From positions 62,001 through 126,000 of the forward strand of contig PDOZ01000027.1 in the NCBI GenBank assembly GCA_002747325.1: a stretch of DNA of 64,000 bases. Reading direction: 5' to 3'. Positions within the stretch are counted from its first letter, which is position 1, and each line of letters opens with the position of its first letter. The notes beneath the pieces were generated by a model. That model saw nothing but the letters and a program-made list of their open reading frames with translations, made no database searches and had not been told where the DNA came from. This document shows, piece by piece, positions 21,163 through 31,454 of the stretch. Made by a program: the position numbers and the translations under genes. Source of the stretch: Rhodobacterales bacterium. GTDB lineage: Bacteria; Pseudomonadota; Alphaproteobacteria; Rhodobacterales; Rhodobacteraceae.

Positions 21163-21194
21163 ACAAAAAGGCCACCCGGCTTGGGCGGCCTTTT
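21163..21194 (-). terminator. Rho-independent terminator after degQ
   Basis: On the minus strand AAGGCCGCCC pairs with the GGGTGGCCTT arm around a small loop and is followed by TTTTGTTT. It lies 35 bp past the degQ stop, between degQ and ruvC. Confidence 0.85.
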
Positions 21195-21228
21195 CCGGTT
21201 TGTATGAATTCAGCCTTTGCGAACCGAA

Positions 21229-22719
21229 TTAGTCCAGCGACAACGCGACGAAGCGCGGAGCGCCATCGCGACGCACGAGGAGCAGGATGGCACCACGGCC
21301 GCTTTCACGCACCGCTTCCATCTGCATCCGAAGATCAGCGATGGTCGAAACCTTGTGCTGTGCAACCTCCACGATCACATCCCCGGAACGCAGCCCTTTC
21401 TCAAAGGCCTCCGAGTCGTCTTCTACCTCGACCACGGCGAGACCCGTCACGCCTGCATCAAGGTTCAGCGCCGCACGCATCTCGTCGGTCAGTTCCGTCA
21501 GACGCATCCCCAATTCAACGGCTTCAACAGGTTCCGGCGCCACTTCCGGCGCGGGGTCTTCACCCGGTCCCGGCCGACGCTCGGCCATCGCATCTTCACG
21601 CCGCCCGAGGGTAACGAGGATAGTCTGGGTCTCGCCATCACGCAGAATGCCAACACGCACCGTTGCCCCAACCGCCGCGTCGCCCACGATGCGCACCAAA
21701 TGGCCTACATCGTCCACGTCTTTCCCGTCAAAGGACAGGATCACGTCACCGGCAAGAATGCCCGCTTCCTTGGCCGGTCCATCCGGCACCTGTTGCACGA
21801 GGGCGCCGCGCGGCGCATCCAGCCCCTGCGCTTCGGCCATTTCCGGATCGAGATCCTGAATGGATACACCGAGCCAACCGCGGCGGGTTTCACCAAATTC
21901 CTTCAACTGGTCGATCACCTTGGTGACAACATTGGAAGCCATGGCAAAGCCGATGCCGATGGAACCGCCATTGGGCGAAAGGATCGCGGTATTCACCCCG
22001 ACAACCTCACCGTCCATATTGAACAGCGGTCCGCCGGAATTGCCGCGGTTGATGGCCGCGTCGGTTTGCAGGTAATCGTCATAATTGCCGGACAATTCCC
22101 GACCGCGCGCCGAAACGATCCCGGCGGAGATGGAGAAGCCCTGCCCCAGCGGGTTGCCCATGGCCAGCACCCAATCGCCCACGCGAATCACGTCGCTGTC
22201 GCCCCAGGGCACGAAAGCCAACGGCTCGTCCGCCTCGACCTTGAGAAGCGCGATGTCGGTATTGCGGTCGGTCCCGACGACGGTTGCTTCCAACACGGAG
22301 CGGTCGTAGAACTCGATCATGATCTCGTCGGCACCTTCAATCACGTGATTGTTGGTGACGATGAATCCGTCCTCGGAAATGACAAAACCGGAACCGAGCG
22401 CCTGCGAATGGCGCGGCTGCGGGTTTACATTGCCGTCATCGTCGAAAAAGTCGCGGAAGAAATCCTCGAAAGGCGAGCCTTCCGGCAACATGCGCTCGCC
22501 GCGCCCGCCCGATTCCACCAGAGTGGACGTGGTGATGTTCACCACCGCGGGGCTGACCTTTTCGGCCAGGTCGGCGAAGCTATCCGGCGCCGCACGCACG
22601 GGGCTTGCGGCGAGGGCCAAAACCAGCGCCATGGCGGACATGGCGAAAATGAAAAGCCGTTGCAGCGCCGGAACGGTTCCGGGCGCGCGTCGGGCGATGC
22701 TCGTTGTCTGTGCGTTCAA
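21229..22719 (-). CDS. degQ: Do-family periplasmic serine protease (DegP/DegQ-like)
   Basis: This periplasmic protease/chaperone removes damaged envelope proteins. The protein (496 residues from the chosen start) has an N-terminal membrane-targeting segment ([22 protein letters not shown]). The trypsin-like domain has the triad His in [10 protein letters not shown], Asp in NTDIALLKV and Ser in RGNSGGPLF. Two PDZ domains follow, about 275-375 and 400-490. The TTG at 22719 was chosen because AGGAGG sits five bases upstream; another TTG at 22740 has no such site. It is the last gene after hflK-hflC-DUF2065, as in many alphaproteobacteria. Confidence 0.93.
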   Translation of the reverse strand: MNAQTTSIARRAPGTVPALQRLFIFAMSAMALVLALAASPVRAAPDSFADLAEKVSPAVVNITTSTLVESGGRGERMLPEGSPFEDFFRDFFDDDGNVNPQPRHSQALGSGFVISEDGFIVTNNHVIEGADEIMIEFYDRSVLEATVVGTDRNTDIALLKVEADEPLAFVPWGDSDVIRVGDWVLAMGNPLGQGFSISAGIVSARGRELSGNYDDYLQTDAAINRGNSGGPLFNMDGEVVGVNTAILSPNGGSIGIGFAMASNVVTKVIDQLKEFGETRRGWLGVSIQDLDPEMAEAQGLDAPRGALVQQVPDGPAKEAGILAGDVILSFDGKDVDDVGHLVRIVGDAAVGATVRVGILRDGETQTILVTLGRREDAMAERRPGPGEDPAPEVAPEPVEAVELGMRLTELTDEMRAALNLDAGVTGLAVVEVEDDSEAFEKGLRSGDVIVEVAQHKVSTIADLRMQMEAVRESGRGAILLLVRRDGAPRFVALSLD

Positions 22720-22931
22720 ATCAACCTCCTGTGACGGCAAATCAGCCGCCTCTCTATAGCACTCGGTTTTGACTTAAGGTGCAAGCGGCTTAATGCAAGC
22801 GGAAGAGAAAAGGTTCACGGATATGTGTTTGCGGCATGGAATCACTAGCGGGTTTCGGGCGCTCCGATGGTTTCAATCGCGGTCAGGATAGCGCCAATTT
22901 CCTAACAATTTGCTAACACCCATCGAAAACC

Positions 22932-23120
22932 TCACATTCCCTGCGAAATCCACACCAGAAATGTGCCCAGCGCGATGGCAATCAGACCGATAAGGCGACG
23001 TTGGTCGCGCGACAGGGCAGCGAAAGCGCGCACCAAGTCTTCGAGGCGCGAAGGGGCCAGTGCGAACACCAGCCCCTCAATCACGAGCACAAGCCCGATA
23101 CCTAATAAAACAAGGCTCAT
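22932..23120 (-). CDS. DUF2065 small inner-membrane protein
   Basis: The 62-residue protein has two membrane helices (MSLVLLGIGLVLVIEGLVFAL and LIGLIAIALGTFLVWI) joined by the loop APSRLEDLVRAFAALSRDQRR, the DUF2065 pattern. Its ATG overlaps the hflC stop by 4 bp. This family travels with hflKC; its function is unknown. A 212-bp gap to degQ follows, which contains the tandem phrase TAACAATTTGCTAAC but no clear promoter. Confidence 0.88.
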   Translation of the reverse strand: MSLVLLGIGLVLVIEGLVFALAPSRLEDLVRAFAALSRDQRRLIGLIAIALGTFLVWISQGM

Positions 23121-23995
23121 TCGGTCACGCCACTGCCGGACTTGAAGAAGTCGAAAAACTCGCTATCCGGCGAAATGACGAGGGTGGAATTTTCGCCTTT
23201 CAGACCCTTCTCATAGGCGGAGAGGGAGCGGTAGAAGGCGAAAAATTCCGGGTCGCGGCCAAAGGCGTCGGCGAAGATGGCGTTGCGGCGGGCATCGGCT
23301 TCACCGCGCACGATTTCCGCCAGTTTCTGCGCTTCGGATACGGTTTCAACCACGGTCCGGTCTGCCGTCGCGCGCAGGCGCTGCGCCGCTTCCTTACCGC
23401 GGGCAATCTCGTCGGCCGCCTCGCGCTGACGCTCGGCACGCATCCGCTCAAAAGTAGCCGCGAGGTTCTGCGTCGGCAGGTCAGCACGCTTGATACGCAC
23501 GTCGATCACCTCAATACCCAGCCCCGCCGCCTGATCGCGCGACTGGATGCGAATCTTATTCATCAGCGCCACCCGTTCGGACGACAAAACCGCGCCGGAA
23601 TCAACCGCGCCCAGCACTTCGCGCAGCTCGGCATTGATGATGCGTTCAAGCCGCGAGCGAGCGCCGGAAATACCGGAAGCACCAACCGCCTTGCGGAACT
23701 GGGTCGCATCCACGATCCGCCAGCGGGCAAACGCGTCTACCACAAGACGACGGTCGTCGGCGGGCGTCACCTCAAGTGGCTTGGTGTCGAGCGGCAAAAT
23801 TCGATCGTCATACAGGGCAATTTCATGGAACAGCGGCACCTTGAAATAGAGGCCCGGCTCGCGGATTTCCGCCGTGACTTCACCGAACCAGAGCCGCAGC
23901 GCTTTTTCGCGTTCGTCGACGATGTAGAAGCTGTTCAGGCCCAACACCACAAGCACGACGAGCGCACCAAGAAGGATTTGTGTGCGTCGCATCAT
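23117..23995 (-). CDS. hflC: FtsH modulator HflC
   Basis: This SPFH/prohibitin-family inner-membrane protein forms a large periplasmic complex with HflK that encloses and restrains FtsH. The 292-residue protein has one N-terminal helix (ILLGALVVLVVLGLNSFYIV), then FYIVDEREKALRLWFGEV, the SPFH domain, and a long charged helix (about 180-250, Ala/Glu/Arg-rich). Its start overlaps the hflK stop by 4 bp. Confidence 0.95.
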   Translation of the reverse strand: MMRRTQILLGALVVLVVLGLNSFYIVDEREKALRLWFGEVTAEIREPGLYFKVPLFHEIALYDDRILPLDTKPLEVTPADDRRLVVDAFARWRIVDATQFRKAVGASGISGARSRLERIINAELREVLGAVDSGAVLSSERVALMNKIRIQSRDQAAGLGIEVIDVRIKRADLPTQNLAATFERMRAERQREAADEIARGKEAAQRLRATADRTVVETVSEAQKLAEIVRGEADARRNAIFADAFGRDPEFFAFYRSLSAYEKGLKGENSTLVISPDSEFFDFFKSGSGVTE

Positions 23996-25116
23996 TCGTT
24001 CCCCCGCGTATTCGCCGGTTGCTTCAGTTCATTCAGCGGCAGGTAGGGCACCACGCCCTGCGAGCCGGAAGCCCCTTCGTCGATGATCACCTTGTCCACA
24101 TCGGCGAAAATGCGTTCAATGGTCTCCAGATAGAGGCGCTTACGCGTCACGTCCTGCGCTTTGGCATATTCCTCCAGAACCGCGATGAAACGCGCCGCTT
24201 CCCCTTCGGCTTCGTTAACCACTTTCGCCCGGTAGGCTTCCGCCTGTTCGAGCATCTGCGCCGCTTCACCGCGCGCCGCCGCAATCACCTGATTGGCATA
24301 GGCATCGGCCTGTTTTTGCAGCGTGTCGCGGGTCTGTTCCGCCGCCTGCACTTCGCGGAAACTGTCGATCACTTCGCGCGGCGGGTCGGCGCGGTCGAAA
24401 TTGACGCGCACAATGTTGACACCGGAAGCGTAACTGTCGAGCGTTGCCTGGATAAGCTCTTGTAATTCCTGCGCAATTGCCCCGCGATCCCGGTTCAGGA
24501 TCGGGGCGAGAGCGGAGCGGCCGATAATCTCACGCATGGCCGATTCCGACACGGCGGTAATGGTATCCACCGGGTCCGCCAGATTATAGACAAAGTCTTC
24601 GATATTGCCGATATTCCAGACCACTTGGAAATCAATGTCGACGATATTTTCGTCGCCGGTCAGCATCAGGCCTTCGTCCAGCCCGGCGCCAATGTCGATG
24701 GTATTTTCACGGGTGACAGGGTAAATTTCCTTGGTCACAAAGGGCCAGGGCGCGAAGTTCAGACCCTCCTGCCCAACGCGGTATCGCTCGCCAAACAGCA
24801 ATTCGACCGATTGTTCCGAGGTATCAACGCGGTAAAAGCTGGTATAGGCCCAAACGCCCAGCAGCGCCACGAGGATCAGCACGATGGTGCCGCGACCAAA
24901 GCCCGGCCCCTGCGGCGCGCCGTCACCATTGCCGCCCTTGCCGCCCATAAACACCTTGAGCTGTTCCTGCCCCTTGCGCATCAGGTCGTCGATTTCGACG
25001 GGGTTCTGCCCCCGCCCCGGACGGTTGCCGCCCCGATTGCCGGAATCGTTATTGGGGTCGTGGCGATCTCCGCCGCCGCCCCCGCCGCCCCAAGGGCCGC
25101 CATTATCACTGGCCAT
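23992..25116 (-). CDS. hflK: FtsH modulator HflK
   Basis: The 374-residue partner of HflC has a Gly/Asn-rich cytoplasmic N-terminus (GGPWGGGGGGG and GNRGGNRPGRG). One membrane helix follows (about 75-97, GTIVLILVALLGVWAYTSFY), then the SPFH domain beginning VDTSEQSVELLFGERY, and a long C-terminal helix. The ATG at 25116 begins MASDNGGPWGG, typical of the family. The 128-bp region upstream separates it from gor. Confidence 0.95.
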   Translation of the reverse strand: MASDNGGPWGGGGGGGDRHDPNNDSGNRGGNRPGRGQNPVEIDDLMRKGQEQLKVFMGGKGGNGDGAPQGPGFGRGTIVLILVALLGVWAYTSFYRVDTSEQSVELLFGERYRVGQEGLNFAPWPFVTKEIYPVTRENTIDIGAGLDEGLMLTGDENIVDIDFQVVWNIGNIEDFVYNLADPVDTITAVSESAMREIIGRSALAPILNRDRGAIAQELQELIQATLDSYASGVNIVRVNFDRADPPREVIDSFREVQAAEQTRDTLQKQADAYANQVIAAARGEAAQMLEQAEAYRAKVVNEAEGEAARFIAVLEEYAKAQDVTRKRLYLETIERIFADVDKVIIDEGASGSQGVVPYLPLNELKQPANTRGNE

Positions 25117-25244
25117 GCGTCTTCCTTCTGGTCCAAGTCGTGTCGTTGGGACAACATCTGGCCCCAACGCTCTGATTTTTCAAGGCCAATCCGCCGTTCC
25201 GGCACCATCCCCGACCGTCTTAGCCCTGATTCCCTAATATTTCC

Positions 25245-26600
25245 CTAATACGAACGCACCGGCGTCTTCATCAGCACGATTTCCTCGCTCATGGTCGGAT
25301 GCACCGCCACGGTGCGGTCAAAATCGGCCTTGGTCGCGCCCATCTTGATGGCCACGGCGGCAAGCTGGATCATCTCCCCCGCCCCGTCCGCGACAATATG
25401 ACAGCCCAGCACCTTATCCGTTTCGCGCGACACGATCAGCTTGAACAACACCCGCTCGTCGGCGCCAATAAAACTCTTCTGCATCGGGCGGAAGGCGGCG
25501 CAATAGATGTCCACCGGCTCCTGCTCGCGCGCTTCCTCTTCCGTCAGGCCCACCGAGCCATATTCCGGCTGGGTAAACACGGCGGAGGCGACAAGTTCAT
25601 GGTCCGGTTTGCTCGGGTTGTCATTGAATATAGTCTCGACAAAAGCCATGCCCTCGCGGATCGCCACGGGGGTGAGCGTGATGCGGTTGGTCACGTCGCC
25701 GACCGCATGGATCGAAGGCACATTGGTGGCGCCAAAATCGTCCACCGGCACCTCGCCGCAACGGCCCAGCTCGACGCCCGCCGCCTCAAGGCCCAGCCCC
25801 TCGGTGTTCGGCACGCGCCCGGTGGCGAACAGCACCTGATCGAACAGCTCCTCGCGCCCATCCGTGCCCTTGACCCAGATTCGCCCGTCGCGCCGTTCCA
25901 TGCGCTCGACTTCAAGGCCGACATGCAGGTCGACCCCGTGTCCGCGGATCAGTTCCGCCAGATGCCCGCGCACCTCGCCGTCAAAGCCGCGCAGGATTTG
26001 CTCGCCACGATACCACTGCGCCACATGCGCGCCCAAGCCATTGAAAATCGTGGCAAATTCACAGGCGATATAGCCGCCGCCAACGATCAGAATGCGTTCC
26101 GGGAAGGTCTCCAGATTGAAGACCTCGTTGGACGTAATGCCCAATTCCACCCCCGGCGTGTCCGGCAAAAACGGCCGCCCGCCCGTGGCCACAAGGATAT
26201 GTTTAGCGGTGAATTCTTCCCCGCTCGACAGACGCACCGAATGCGGCCCCGTCACCTCGGCGCGGGCCTTGAAAATATCCGCCCCGGCCTTGCCGAGATT
26301 GGTCTGGTAAATCCCCTCCAGCCGCTCCAGTTCGGCATGCAGCTTCGGGCGAAACCGGCCCCAGTCAAACCGCGCTTCACCATATTCCCAACCATAACCG
26401 CGCGCCGCTTCCACCGCCGGGCCGTAGCCGGAAGCAAACACCATCAGCTTTTTGGGCACGCAGCCGCGAATGACGCAGGTGCCGCCCATACGAAACTCCT
26501 CCGCCAGCGCCACTTTCGCGCCACCTTCTGCCGCAACCCGGCCCGCGCGCACCCCGCCAGAGCCGCCGCCAATCACGAACAGGTCATAATCATAAGTCAT
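25245..26600 (-). CDS. gor: Glutathione-disulfide reductase
   Basis: This NADPH-dependent flavoenzyme recycles oxidised glutathione in the cytosol. The 451-residue protein has the FAD-binding GGGSGGVRAGR, the redox pair in GGTCVIRGCVPKKL (CxxxxC), the NADPH-binding GGGYIACEFATIF, ATGRVPNTEGLGLE, and the C-terminal active-site His in AVHPTMSEE. KK after the second Cys is characteristic of glutathione rather than lipoamide reductases. It follows rpiA by 24 bp; rpiA and gor probably form one unit linking pentose phosphates to NADPH use. Confidence 0.95.
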   Translation of the reverse strand: MTYDYDLFVIGGGSGGVRAGRVAAEGGAKVALAEEFRMGGTCVIRGCVPKKLMVFASGYGPAVEAARGYGWEYGEARFDWGRFRPKLHAELERLEGIYQTNLGKAGADIFKARAEVTGPHSVRLSSGEEFTAKHILVATGGRPFLPDTPGVELGITSNEVFNLETFPERILIVGGGYIACEFATIFNGLGAHVAQWYRGEQILRGFDGEVRGHLAELIRGHGVDLHVGLEVERMERRDGRIWVKGTDGREELFDQVLFATGRVPNTEGLGLEAAGVELGRCGEVPVDDFGATNVPSIHAVGDVTNRITLTPVAIREGMAFVETIFNDNPSKPDHELVASAVFTQPEYGSVGLTEEEAREQEPVDIYCAAFRPMQKSFIGADERVLFKLIVSRETDKVLGCHIVADGAGEMIQLAAVAIKMGATKADFDRTVAVHPTMSEEIVLMKTPVRSY

Positions 26601-26624
26601 AGCACGTCATCCCTTAATGATCCG

Positions 26625-27404
26625 TTAAAGATCGGCAAAAATATTGTCTTCCTGATCGAGCGCCACCATGGTTTCGGTGTAAGAGCCCTCATTGATGTCG
26701 ATCAGCTCCACCCGGCCATCCTGATGCCCGATCAACACCTTGTCACAAATATCAATGAACAGGCCGTTTTCAACCACGCCGGGGATCTGATTAAGCACCA
26801 GCGCCAGCTTGCGCGGCTCGCCGATGCGGGTCAGATACAGGTCGAGAATATGGTTGCCCTCATCGGTGACAAAAGGTGCATCGCCGTTCATCCGTAGCGC
26901 CGAGCGCGTGCCCATCACGTCAAACCCCGCAAGGCTCTCCTCCACCAGCGCCTTGGTGGTCTGCCAGCCAAACGGCACCACCTCCACCGGCAACGGAAAG
27001 GCGCCCAGATGTTCGACCTGTTTCGTCGCATCCGAGATGACAATCATCTGATCGGAGGCGGTGGCGACGATTTTCTCCAGAAGATGCGCCCCGCCGCCGC
27101 CCTTGATCAGGTTCAGATCCGGGTCAAACTCGTCCGCCCCGTCAATGGTCAGATCAAGCCAGCGCGCCTCGTCCAGCGCCACCACCCGGATACCAACGGA
27201 AGCGGCCAGATCGGCGGTGCGGGTCGAAGTCGGCACGCCGGTGACGCGCAGCCCCTCCTCGCGCACCCGCTCGCCCAGACACCGCACCATCCACGCCGCA
27301 GTGGACCCGGTGCCCAGCCCGACCTTCATCCCATCCTCGACAAATTCCACCGCCTTGCGCGCGGCCACGAATTTCGCCGTATCAATCGGTGACAACCTGT
27401 TCAT
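26625..27404 (-). CDS. rpiA: Ribose-5-phosphate isomerase A
   Basis: The enzyme interconverts ribose 5-phosphate and ribulose 5-phosphate. The 259-residue protein has the phosphate loop VGLGTGSTAAWMV, the catalytic DGADEFDPDLNLIKGGGGA, and VEVVPFGW. The ATG at 27404 (MNRLSPIDTAKF) is preferred; an upstream start at 27446 adds a non-conserved leader. Divergent from the ybaN-like gene. Confidence 0.95.
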   Translation of the reverse strand: MNRLSPIDTAKFVAARKAVEFVEDGMKVGLGTGSTAAWMVRCLGERVREEGLRVTGVPTSTRTADLAASVGIRVVALDEARWLDLTIDGADEFDPDLNLIKGGGGAHLLEKIVATASDQMIVISDATKQVEHLGAFPLPVEVVPFGWQTTKALVEESLAGFDVMGTRSALRMNGDAPFVTDEGNHILDLYLTRIGEPRKLALVLNQIPGVVENGLFIDICDKVLIGHQDGRVELIDINEGSYTETMVALDQEDNIFADL

Positions 27405-27520
27405 CTTCGCCCCCAAACCAGAAACGCCCCCTTTTAGCACAGACACGCACAGGCGCGAGGAGATTTTGCCGCAGGTTCGCCGGGTTGCACGACAGCGCCC
27501 CTGCTTTATATCCGGGCGTC

Positions 27521-27889
27521 ATGTTAGCCAGACACGCCAAACGCGCCATATATTATATCCTGGGCACCCTGTTTTTGCTGGTGGGCGTCATCGGGGTGGT
27601 GTTGCCGGTATTACCGACCACCCCCTTCCTGCTGCTCACTGCCTTCTTCTACGCCAAGGCAAGCGACCGGCTGCATTACTGGTTAATCACCCACCCGTTC
27701 TTCGGCCCGCCGATCCGCAACTGGAACGAACGCGGCGCCATTTCCCGGCGCGCCAAAATGCTCGGTGTCGGCACCATGATCGCGGTCTTTACCTTCTCGG
27801 TCTTTATCGGCGTTCCCGTCTGGGCGCTGGCCTGTCAGGGAACCGTCCTGCTCGGCGCCGCCACCTTCGTGCTTACCCGCCCGGACTGA
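27521..27889 (+). CDS. YbaN family (DUF454) inner-membrane protein
   Basis: The 122-residue membrane protein has the DUF454 signature at its N-terminus (YYILGTLFLLVGVIGVVLPVLPTTPFLLLTAFFYAKAS), followed by HYWLITHPFFGPPIRNWNERGAISRRAK and a second hydrophobic pair at the end. The function of the family is unknown. Start at 27521 was chosen for the conserved N-terminus; the longer open frame overlaps the rpiA start region. It is a single gene between divergent rpiA and convergent thiamine pyrophosphokinase. Confidence 0.85.
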   Translation: MLARHAKRAIYYILGTLFLLVGVIGVVLPVLPTTPFLLLTAFFYAKASDRLHYWLITHPFFGPPIRNWNERGAISRRAKMLGVGTMIAVFTFSVFIGVPVWALACQGTVLLGAATFVLTRPD

Positions 27890-27981
27890 AATCACGCATG
27901 CGCCCCCTTGCCCGGCGGCCCCGCCGGGCTGCGCCTGCCTGCCCTCCGCACCAAGTCGCGCTCACAGCCTATAACACCAGA

Positions 27982-28647
27982 TCAGGCTAGCGCTGAGACC
28001 ACCGCCCCGAGAGCCGCGCGTGGCACGATCACCAGCAAGCCCGGCCCCTCCGGCACGATCTCCACCGGCCCGCGCCAGTCTGCGCAGACCCGGTTCGAAG
28101 TGCCGATCCGCCCCGCTGGCGCCAAGGTCAGCCCGTCCGTCGGCCAGACCAATCCCCGCGAAACCGCCCGCACCTCCCGCATCGGCATCAGCGACACCCG
28201 GCTCCCCGGCGGCAAATCAAGTGCCAGCCGCTCCGGGCAGTGAAAACACACATCCCGCGCCCCGATCAGCACCACCCGCCGCGGGTGTTGCACCAGACTG
28301 GACAGCGCCGCCAGCGTATGATCGAGCCGCCCGCCAAGAAACCCGACCCCGAGGATCAGCGGCGCAACACAAGCCCGCAGCGCCTTGTCAAAATCGGTGC
28401 TGTCCTGCTCCGAAACCTGCACAATATGCGCCGGATCCAGCCGCGCGCGGGTCGGCGCATCGAGGCTGTCGAGATCGCCAATCACCTTCTGCGGCACCAC
28501 CCCCGACGCCAGTGCCAAAGCCGCCGCCCCGTCACACGCCACCAGATTCGGCGCGTATTCCAGCGCTGATTCCATGTCCCCTGCCCCGACGTCACCGCCG
28601 CCGAGAAGCGTTACTCCCCGGGTAAAATGAAAACGTTCCTCGCTCAT
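27982..28647 (-). CDS. thiN: Thiamine diphosphokinase
   Basis: The enzyme makes thiamine diphosphate from thiamine and ATP. The 221-residue protein has the family blocks LVACDGAAALAL, VIGDLDSLD (metal/ATP site), DSTDFDKALRA and FLGGRLDHTLAALSSL, plus the C-terminal beta domain ending with DWRGPVEIVPEGPGLLVIVP. No TPP riboswitch is visible upstream. It is divergent from the large acidic protein gene. Confidence 0.9.
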   Translation of the reverse strand: MSEERFHFTRGVTLLGGGDVGAGDMESALEYAPNLVACDGAAALALASGVVPQKVIGDLDSLDAPTRARLDPAHIVQVSEQDSTDFDKALRACVAPLILGVGFLGGRLDHTLAALSSLVQHPRRVVLIGARDVCFHCPERLALDLPPGSRVSLMPMREVRAVSRGLVWPTDGLTLAPAGRIGTSNRVCADWRGPVEIVPEGPGLLVIVPRAALGAVVSALA

Positions 28648-28788
28648 ACGGCCATTTGTTGCCGAATGCGAAACACTTCACAATGCTGCCACGGAAAAAT
28701 ACCGTATTTTTCTACGAATAGTTCAAATTCCATGGACGAACTGTGTTAGAAAGAGCAAGACGGATGGGGGAAAAAGAGCGAGTAGAAC

Positions 28789-31260
28789 ATGGTAAGCACG
28801 AGCAGAATTCTTACGGTATCCTATGGCACTTTTGTCTGCACATTAGAGGGATTTGACGATCCCTTCTCGACGATGAAGAGCATCGCCGAGTATTTCCGCG
28901 ACCTGGCGGCAAATGACCGCTATTTCGGCGCCGAGCCGCCGCAGCCGGATGCCGAGATGCTGCACCGGATCGCCGAATACGAGGTGCAAAAGCGCGTCGA
29001 AGCGAAGGTGAGCGAGCATGGCGTGGTCCTGCGCCCCGCCGAGGAGCCCGAAAAGCGCCTCGCCGCGCCGGAAGCCCCCGCTGCCGAAAAAACCGCTCAG
29101 GCGCCTGTTGCCGAAACGCCGGTCAAAGCCCCTGTTATAGAGAAAGCCCCTGTTATAGAGAGTGGCCCCGCCGACATGCCAGCCGAAGAAGCTGGCGGCA
29201 CCGATAATGCCCCGGCGGCGCTTGCCGCCGGGGCAGGTGGCGCCGCAGTAGCCAGCGCGGCGGAGCGCCTGTCCGCCCTGCGCGCCCGTCAGGGACAAGA
29301 GGAAGCGCCGGAAGCCGACGCCCTCGCCCGCCAGCATTTCATCGCCGAACACCCGATCGACGACGCCTTCGACGAAGAACCGGAAGAGGTTTTCGCTCAA
29401 ACCCTGCCGGAAACGGATAGGCCCGACGCGGTTGCGGCCGCTCCGGTTGAGGAAGCGGTTGAAGAGGTGATCGAAGCGCCGGTTGACACACCGGCCGAAG
29501 AGGTCGCCGAGGCTGTCGAAGCCCCTGTAGAAACCGGAGCCGAAACCGCAGCCGAAACTCCGGTGGAAGCGCCCGAAACGGTCTCGCAAGATCGCCCGGA
29601 AGCGGCCCCGGAAGAGATCCCAGAGGGCGACGGGGATGCCATCGCTTCGGTGATGTCTGCGCTGGAGCCGGAAGACGCCGCCGAAGCGGAGGCGGAAGAA
29701 GTCGCGGAAGAGGTGGCCGAAGCCCCTGCAGCGGAAGCCGACCCGATTGCCGACGCCGCCGAGCGGGCAGAAGCGGCAGCGCGGGCCGCGCGCGAACGGG
29801 CCGCCAAGGCCGCCGAAGAGGCGCGCGAACGGGTCGAGGCCGCCGTCGAGGAAGAAGCTGAGGACGACGCCACGCTCGCCGCCATCGCAGCGGCAACGCA
29901 GGAAGAGGCGCCGCAAGCCCGCCCCGCCGAAGAGGCCGAATTGCCGCCGGTGGAAACCCCGGAAGTCGAAGACGTCACGCCGGAAGAAGCGGCAGCGCCG
30001 CGCATGCCCAAACGTCCCGCCGCGCGCATCGTGCATGTGCGCCGCCGCCCGAGACCAGCACCGGAACCGGCCCCGGAACTGACGCCGGAACGGGTCGCGG
30101 AAGAAACCGCCCCCGTCAGCAGCCTGTCGGAAGAAGACGAAGCCGATCTGATGTCGGAACTGGCCGCGGTGGAAGCCGACGAAATGGCCATCCACATGGA
30201 AAGCGATGCCGACCCGGAACCCCCGGCGCAACCGGCTGAGGCCACGGAGCTGGCTGAAACCGCAGAAACGGGTAGCATCGAAGAGGCGCTGGCCGCCGCG
30301 CTGGATGCGCATGAGGAGGCGGGCGCAGACGACACTCCCGCCCCCGCCGAACCGTCGAAAGCCGACCGCGCCAATATGTTTGAAGAGGCAGGCCTGAGCC
30401 AGCCGGAAGGCGAGACATCGAAGGCCGACCGCGCCAATATGTTTGAAGAGGCAGGCCTGAGCCAGCCGGAAGGCGCGATGGACCGCCTGCTGGAAGAGGC
30501 CAACACCAAGCTGGAAAGCGACGATGCCAGCCGCCGCCACTTCGCCATTCGCCAGCTGAAAGCCGCTGTGCAGGCGACCCGCGCGGATGCGGAATCGGCA
30601 GAAAGCCCGGAACCGGAGGACGACGAGGCCGACGACTATCGCAACGACCTCAACCGCGCGGTGCATCCGAACCGCCCGGTATCCGGTCCCAAGAAACGGA
30701 CCCGCCGCCTCGCGCCGCTGGTGCTGGTCTCCGAGCAACGCATCGAGGAAACCCCCGCCGAGCCGCACGCGCCGGTCATGCCGCGCCGGGTGGCCCGTGG
30801 CAATCTCGCGGTGAGCCGACCCACGGCCCGCCCGGTGGAAGCGCCGATGGAAAGCCCGCTCACCGCCGAAGTCGCCAGCGCGGCTCAGGAGGCGGCCCCG
30901 GAAATCGCGGCGGAAATCGCGGCGGAAACCGTCACCGCAGCCGTTACGGCAGCAGAGAGCGATGAAGACCGCCACGAAGCGCTGATCGCCGGGTTCCTCT
31001 CCTATCTGGAGGACCAGAACGCGGCGGATCACGAAGAGGAAGTCGAAGCCGCCGTGGCGTTTGTGACGCAGGAAGTCGGGCGCCCGAGCGTGGCGCGCTG
31101 GGAAATCATCGTCATGTTGGAAGCCGCCAATCCCGGCATCGACCGCGAAGAAGCCATGGTCGCCTTTGGCACCGCGTTGCAGCGCAAGACCATCGTCAAA
31201 ACCAAACCGCGCCTGTTCGCGCTGTCCGAGAACAGCCGGTTCTACGACCCGGATGCGTGA
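28789..31260 (+). CDS. Large acidic Ala/Glu/Pro-rich protein of unknown function
   Basis: The 823-residue protein has three parts. A folded N-terminus (1-85) begins [22 protein letters not shown] and includes [24 protein letters not shown] very long acidic, low-complexity middle (about 90-720) is rich in EAP and EEV runs, with a coiled-coil-like [25 protein letters not shown] stretch near 325. A folded C-terminus (about 725-823) ends [15 protein letters not shown]. Two internal repeats are visible (30355-30474, and a [11 protein letters not shown] doublet near 29130-29163). No signal peptide or membrane helix is seen. A start SD is not obvious (AAAAAGAGCGAG upstream). The terminal domains look conserved and the middle disordered; a scaffold or polar organiser is possible but unproven. 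Confidence 0.8.
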   Translation: MVSTSRILTVSYGTFVCTLEGFDDPFSTMKSIAEYFRDLAANDRYFGAEPPQPDAEMLHRIAEYEVQKRVEAKVSEHGVVLRPAEEPEKRLAAPEAPAAEKTAQAPVAETPVKAPVIEKAPVIESGPADMPAEEAGGTDNAPAALAAGAGGAAVASAAERLSALRARQGQEEAPEADALARQHFIAEHPIDDAFDEEPEEVFAQTLPETDRPDAVAAAPVEEAVEEVIEAPVDTPAEEVAEAVEAPVETGAETAAETPVEAPETVSQDRPEAAPEEIPEGDGDAIASVMSALEPEDAAEAEAEEVAEEVAEAPAAEADPIADAAERAEAAARAARERAAKAAEEARERVEAAVEEEAEDDATLAAIAAATQEEAPQARPAEEAELPPVETPEVEDVTPEEAAAPRMPKRPAARIVHVRRRPRPAPEPAPELTPERVAEETAPVSSLSEEDEADLMSELAAVEADEMAIHMESDADPEPPAQPAEATELAETAETGSIEEALAAALDAHEEAGADDTPAPAEPSKADRANMFEEAGLSQPEGETSKADRANMFEEAGLSQPEGAMDRLLEEANTKLESDDASRRHFAIRQLKAAVQATRADAESAESPEPEDDEADDYRNDLNRAVHPNRPVSGPKKRTRRLAPLVLVSEQRIEETPAEPHAPVMPRRVARGNLAVSRPTARPVEAPMESPLTAEVASAAQEAAPEIAAEIAAETVTAAVTAAESDEDRHEALIAGFLSYLEDQNAADHEEEVEAAVAFVTQEVGRPSVARWEIIVMLEAANPGIDREEAMVAFGTALQRKTIVKTKPRLFALSENSRFYDPDA
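30355..30474 (+). repeat. 63-bp in-frame tandem duplication inside the acidic protein gene
   Basis: Codons 523 onward encode [19 protein letters not shown] twice in succession, separated by ET. The two DNA copies (30355-30417 and 30418-30474) differ by only a base or two (AAA/AAG). Near identity at DNA level points to a recent duplication. Confidence 0.9.
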
Positions 31261-31295
31261 CCCTTCGGTCCAAACGCTGCCCAAGGGCCGAAACA

Positions 31296-31330
31296 GCCGC
31301 TCCGGGAAACCGGGGCGGCTTTTTTCTTTT
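31296..31330 (+). terminator. Rho-independent terminator after the acidic protein gene
   Basis: GCCGCTCCGG and CCGGGGCGGC form a 10-bp stem with a GAAA tetraloop, followed by TTTTTTCTTTT. Confidence 0.93.
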
Positions 31331-31454
31331 AAATCAATGCGTTAAAGCGAAATCGACTTAGTCTGCATTGTCGCGCATCAAAATTCGCGTTCGAAATCAG
31401 CCGGAGGCTGATGGAGAGGCAGTGAATTTTAATGCAAATTTGGCGATTTCTGCT

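Noticed and set aside
20528..21175. LexA control of ruvCAB
   Set aside because: The region upstream of ruvC was read for GTTC-N7-GTTC in both directions and no match was found.
21217..22734. A 505-codon plus-strand open frame across degQ
   Set aside because: Shadow of degQ, whose protease triad and PDZ domains are unmistakable.
28843..31284. An 813-codon minus-strand open frame opposite the acidic protein gene
   Set aside because: It mirrors the Glu/Ala codon bias of the real gene as Phe/Gly/Arg; the plus strand has the folded ends and the terminator.
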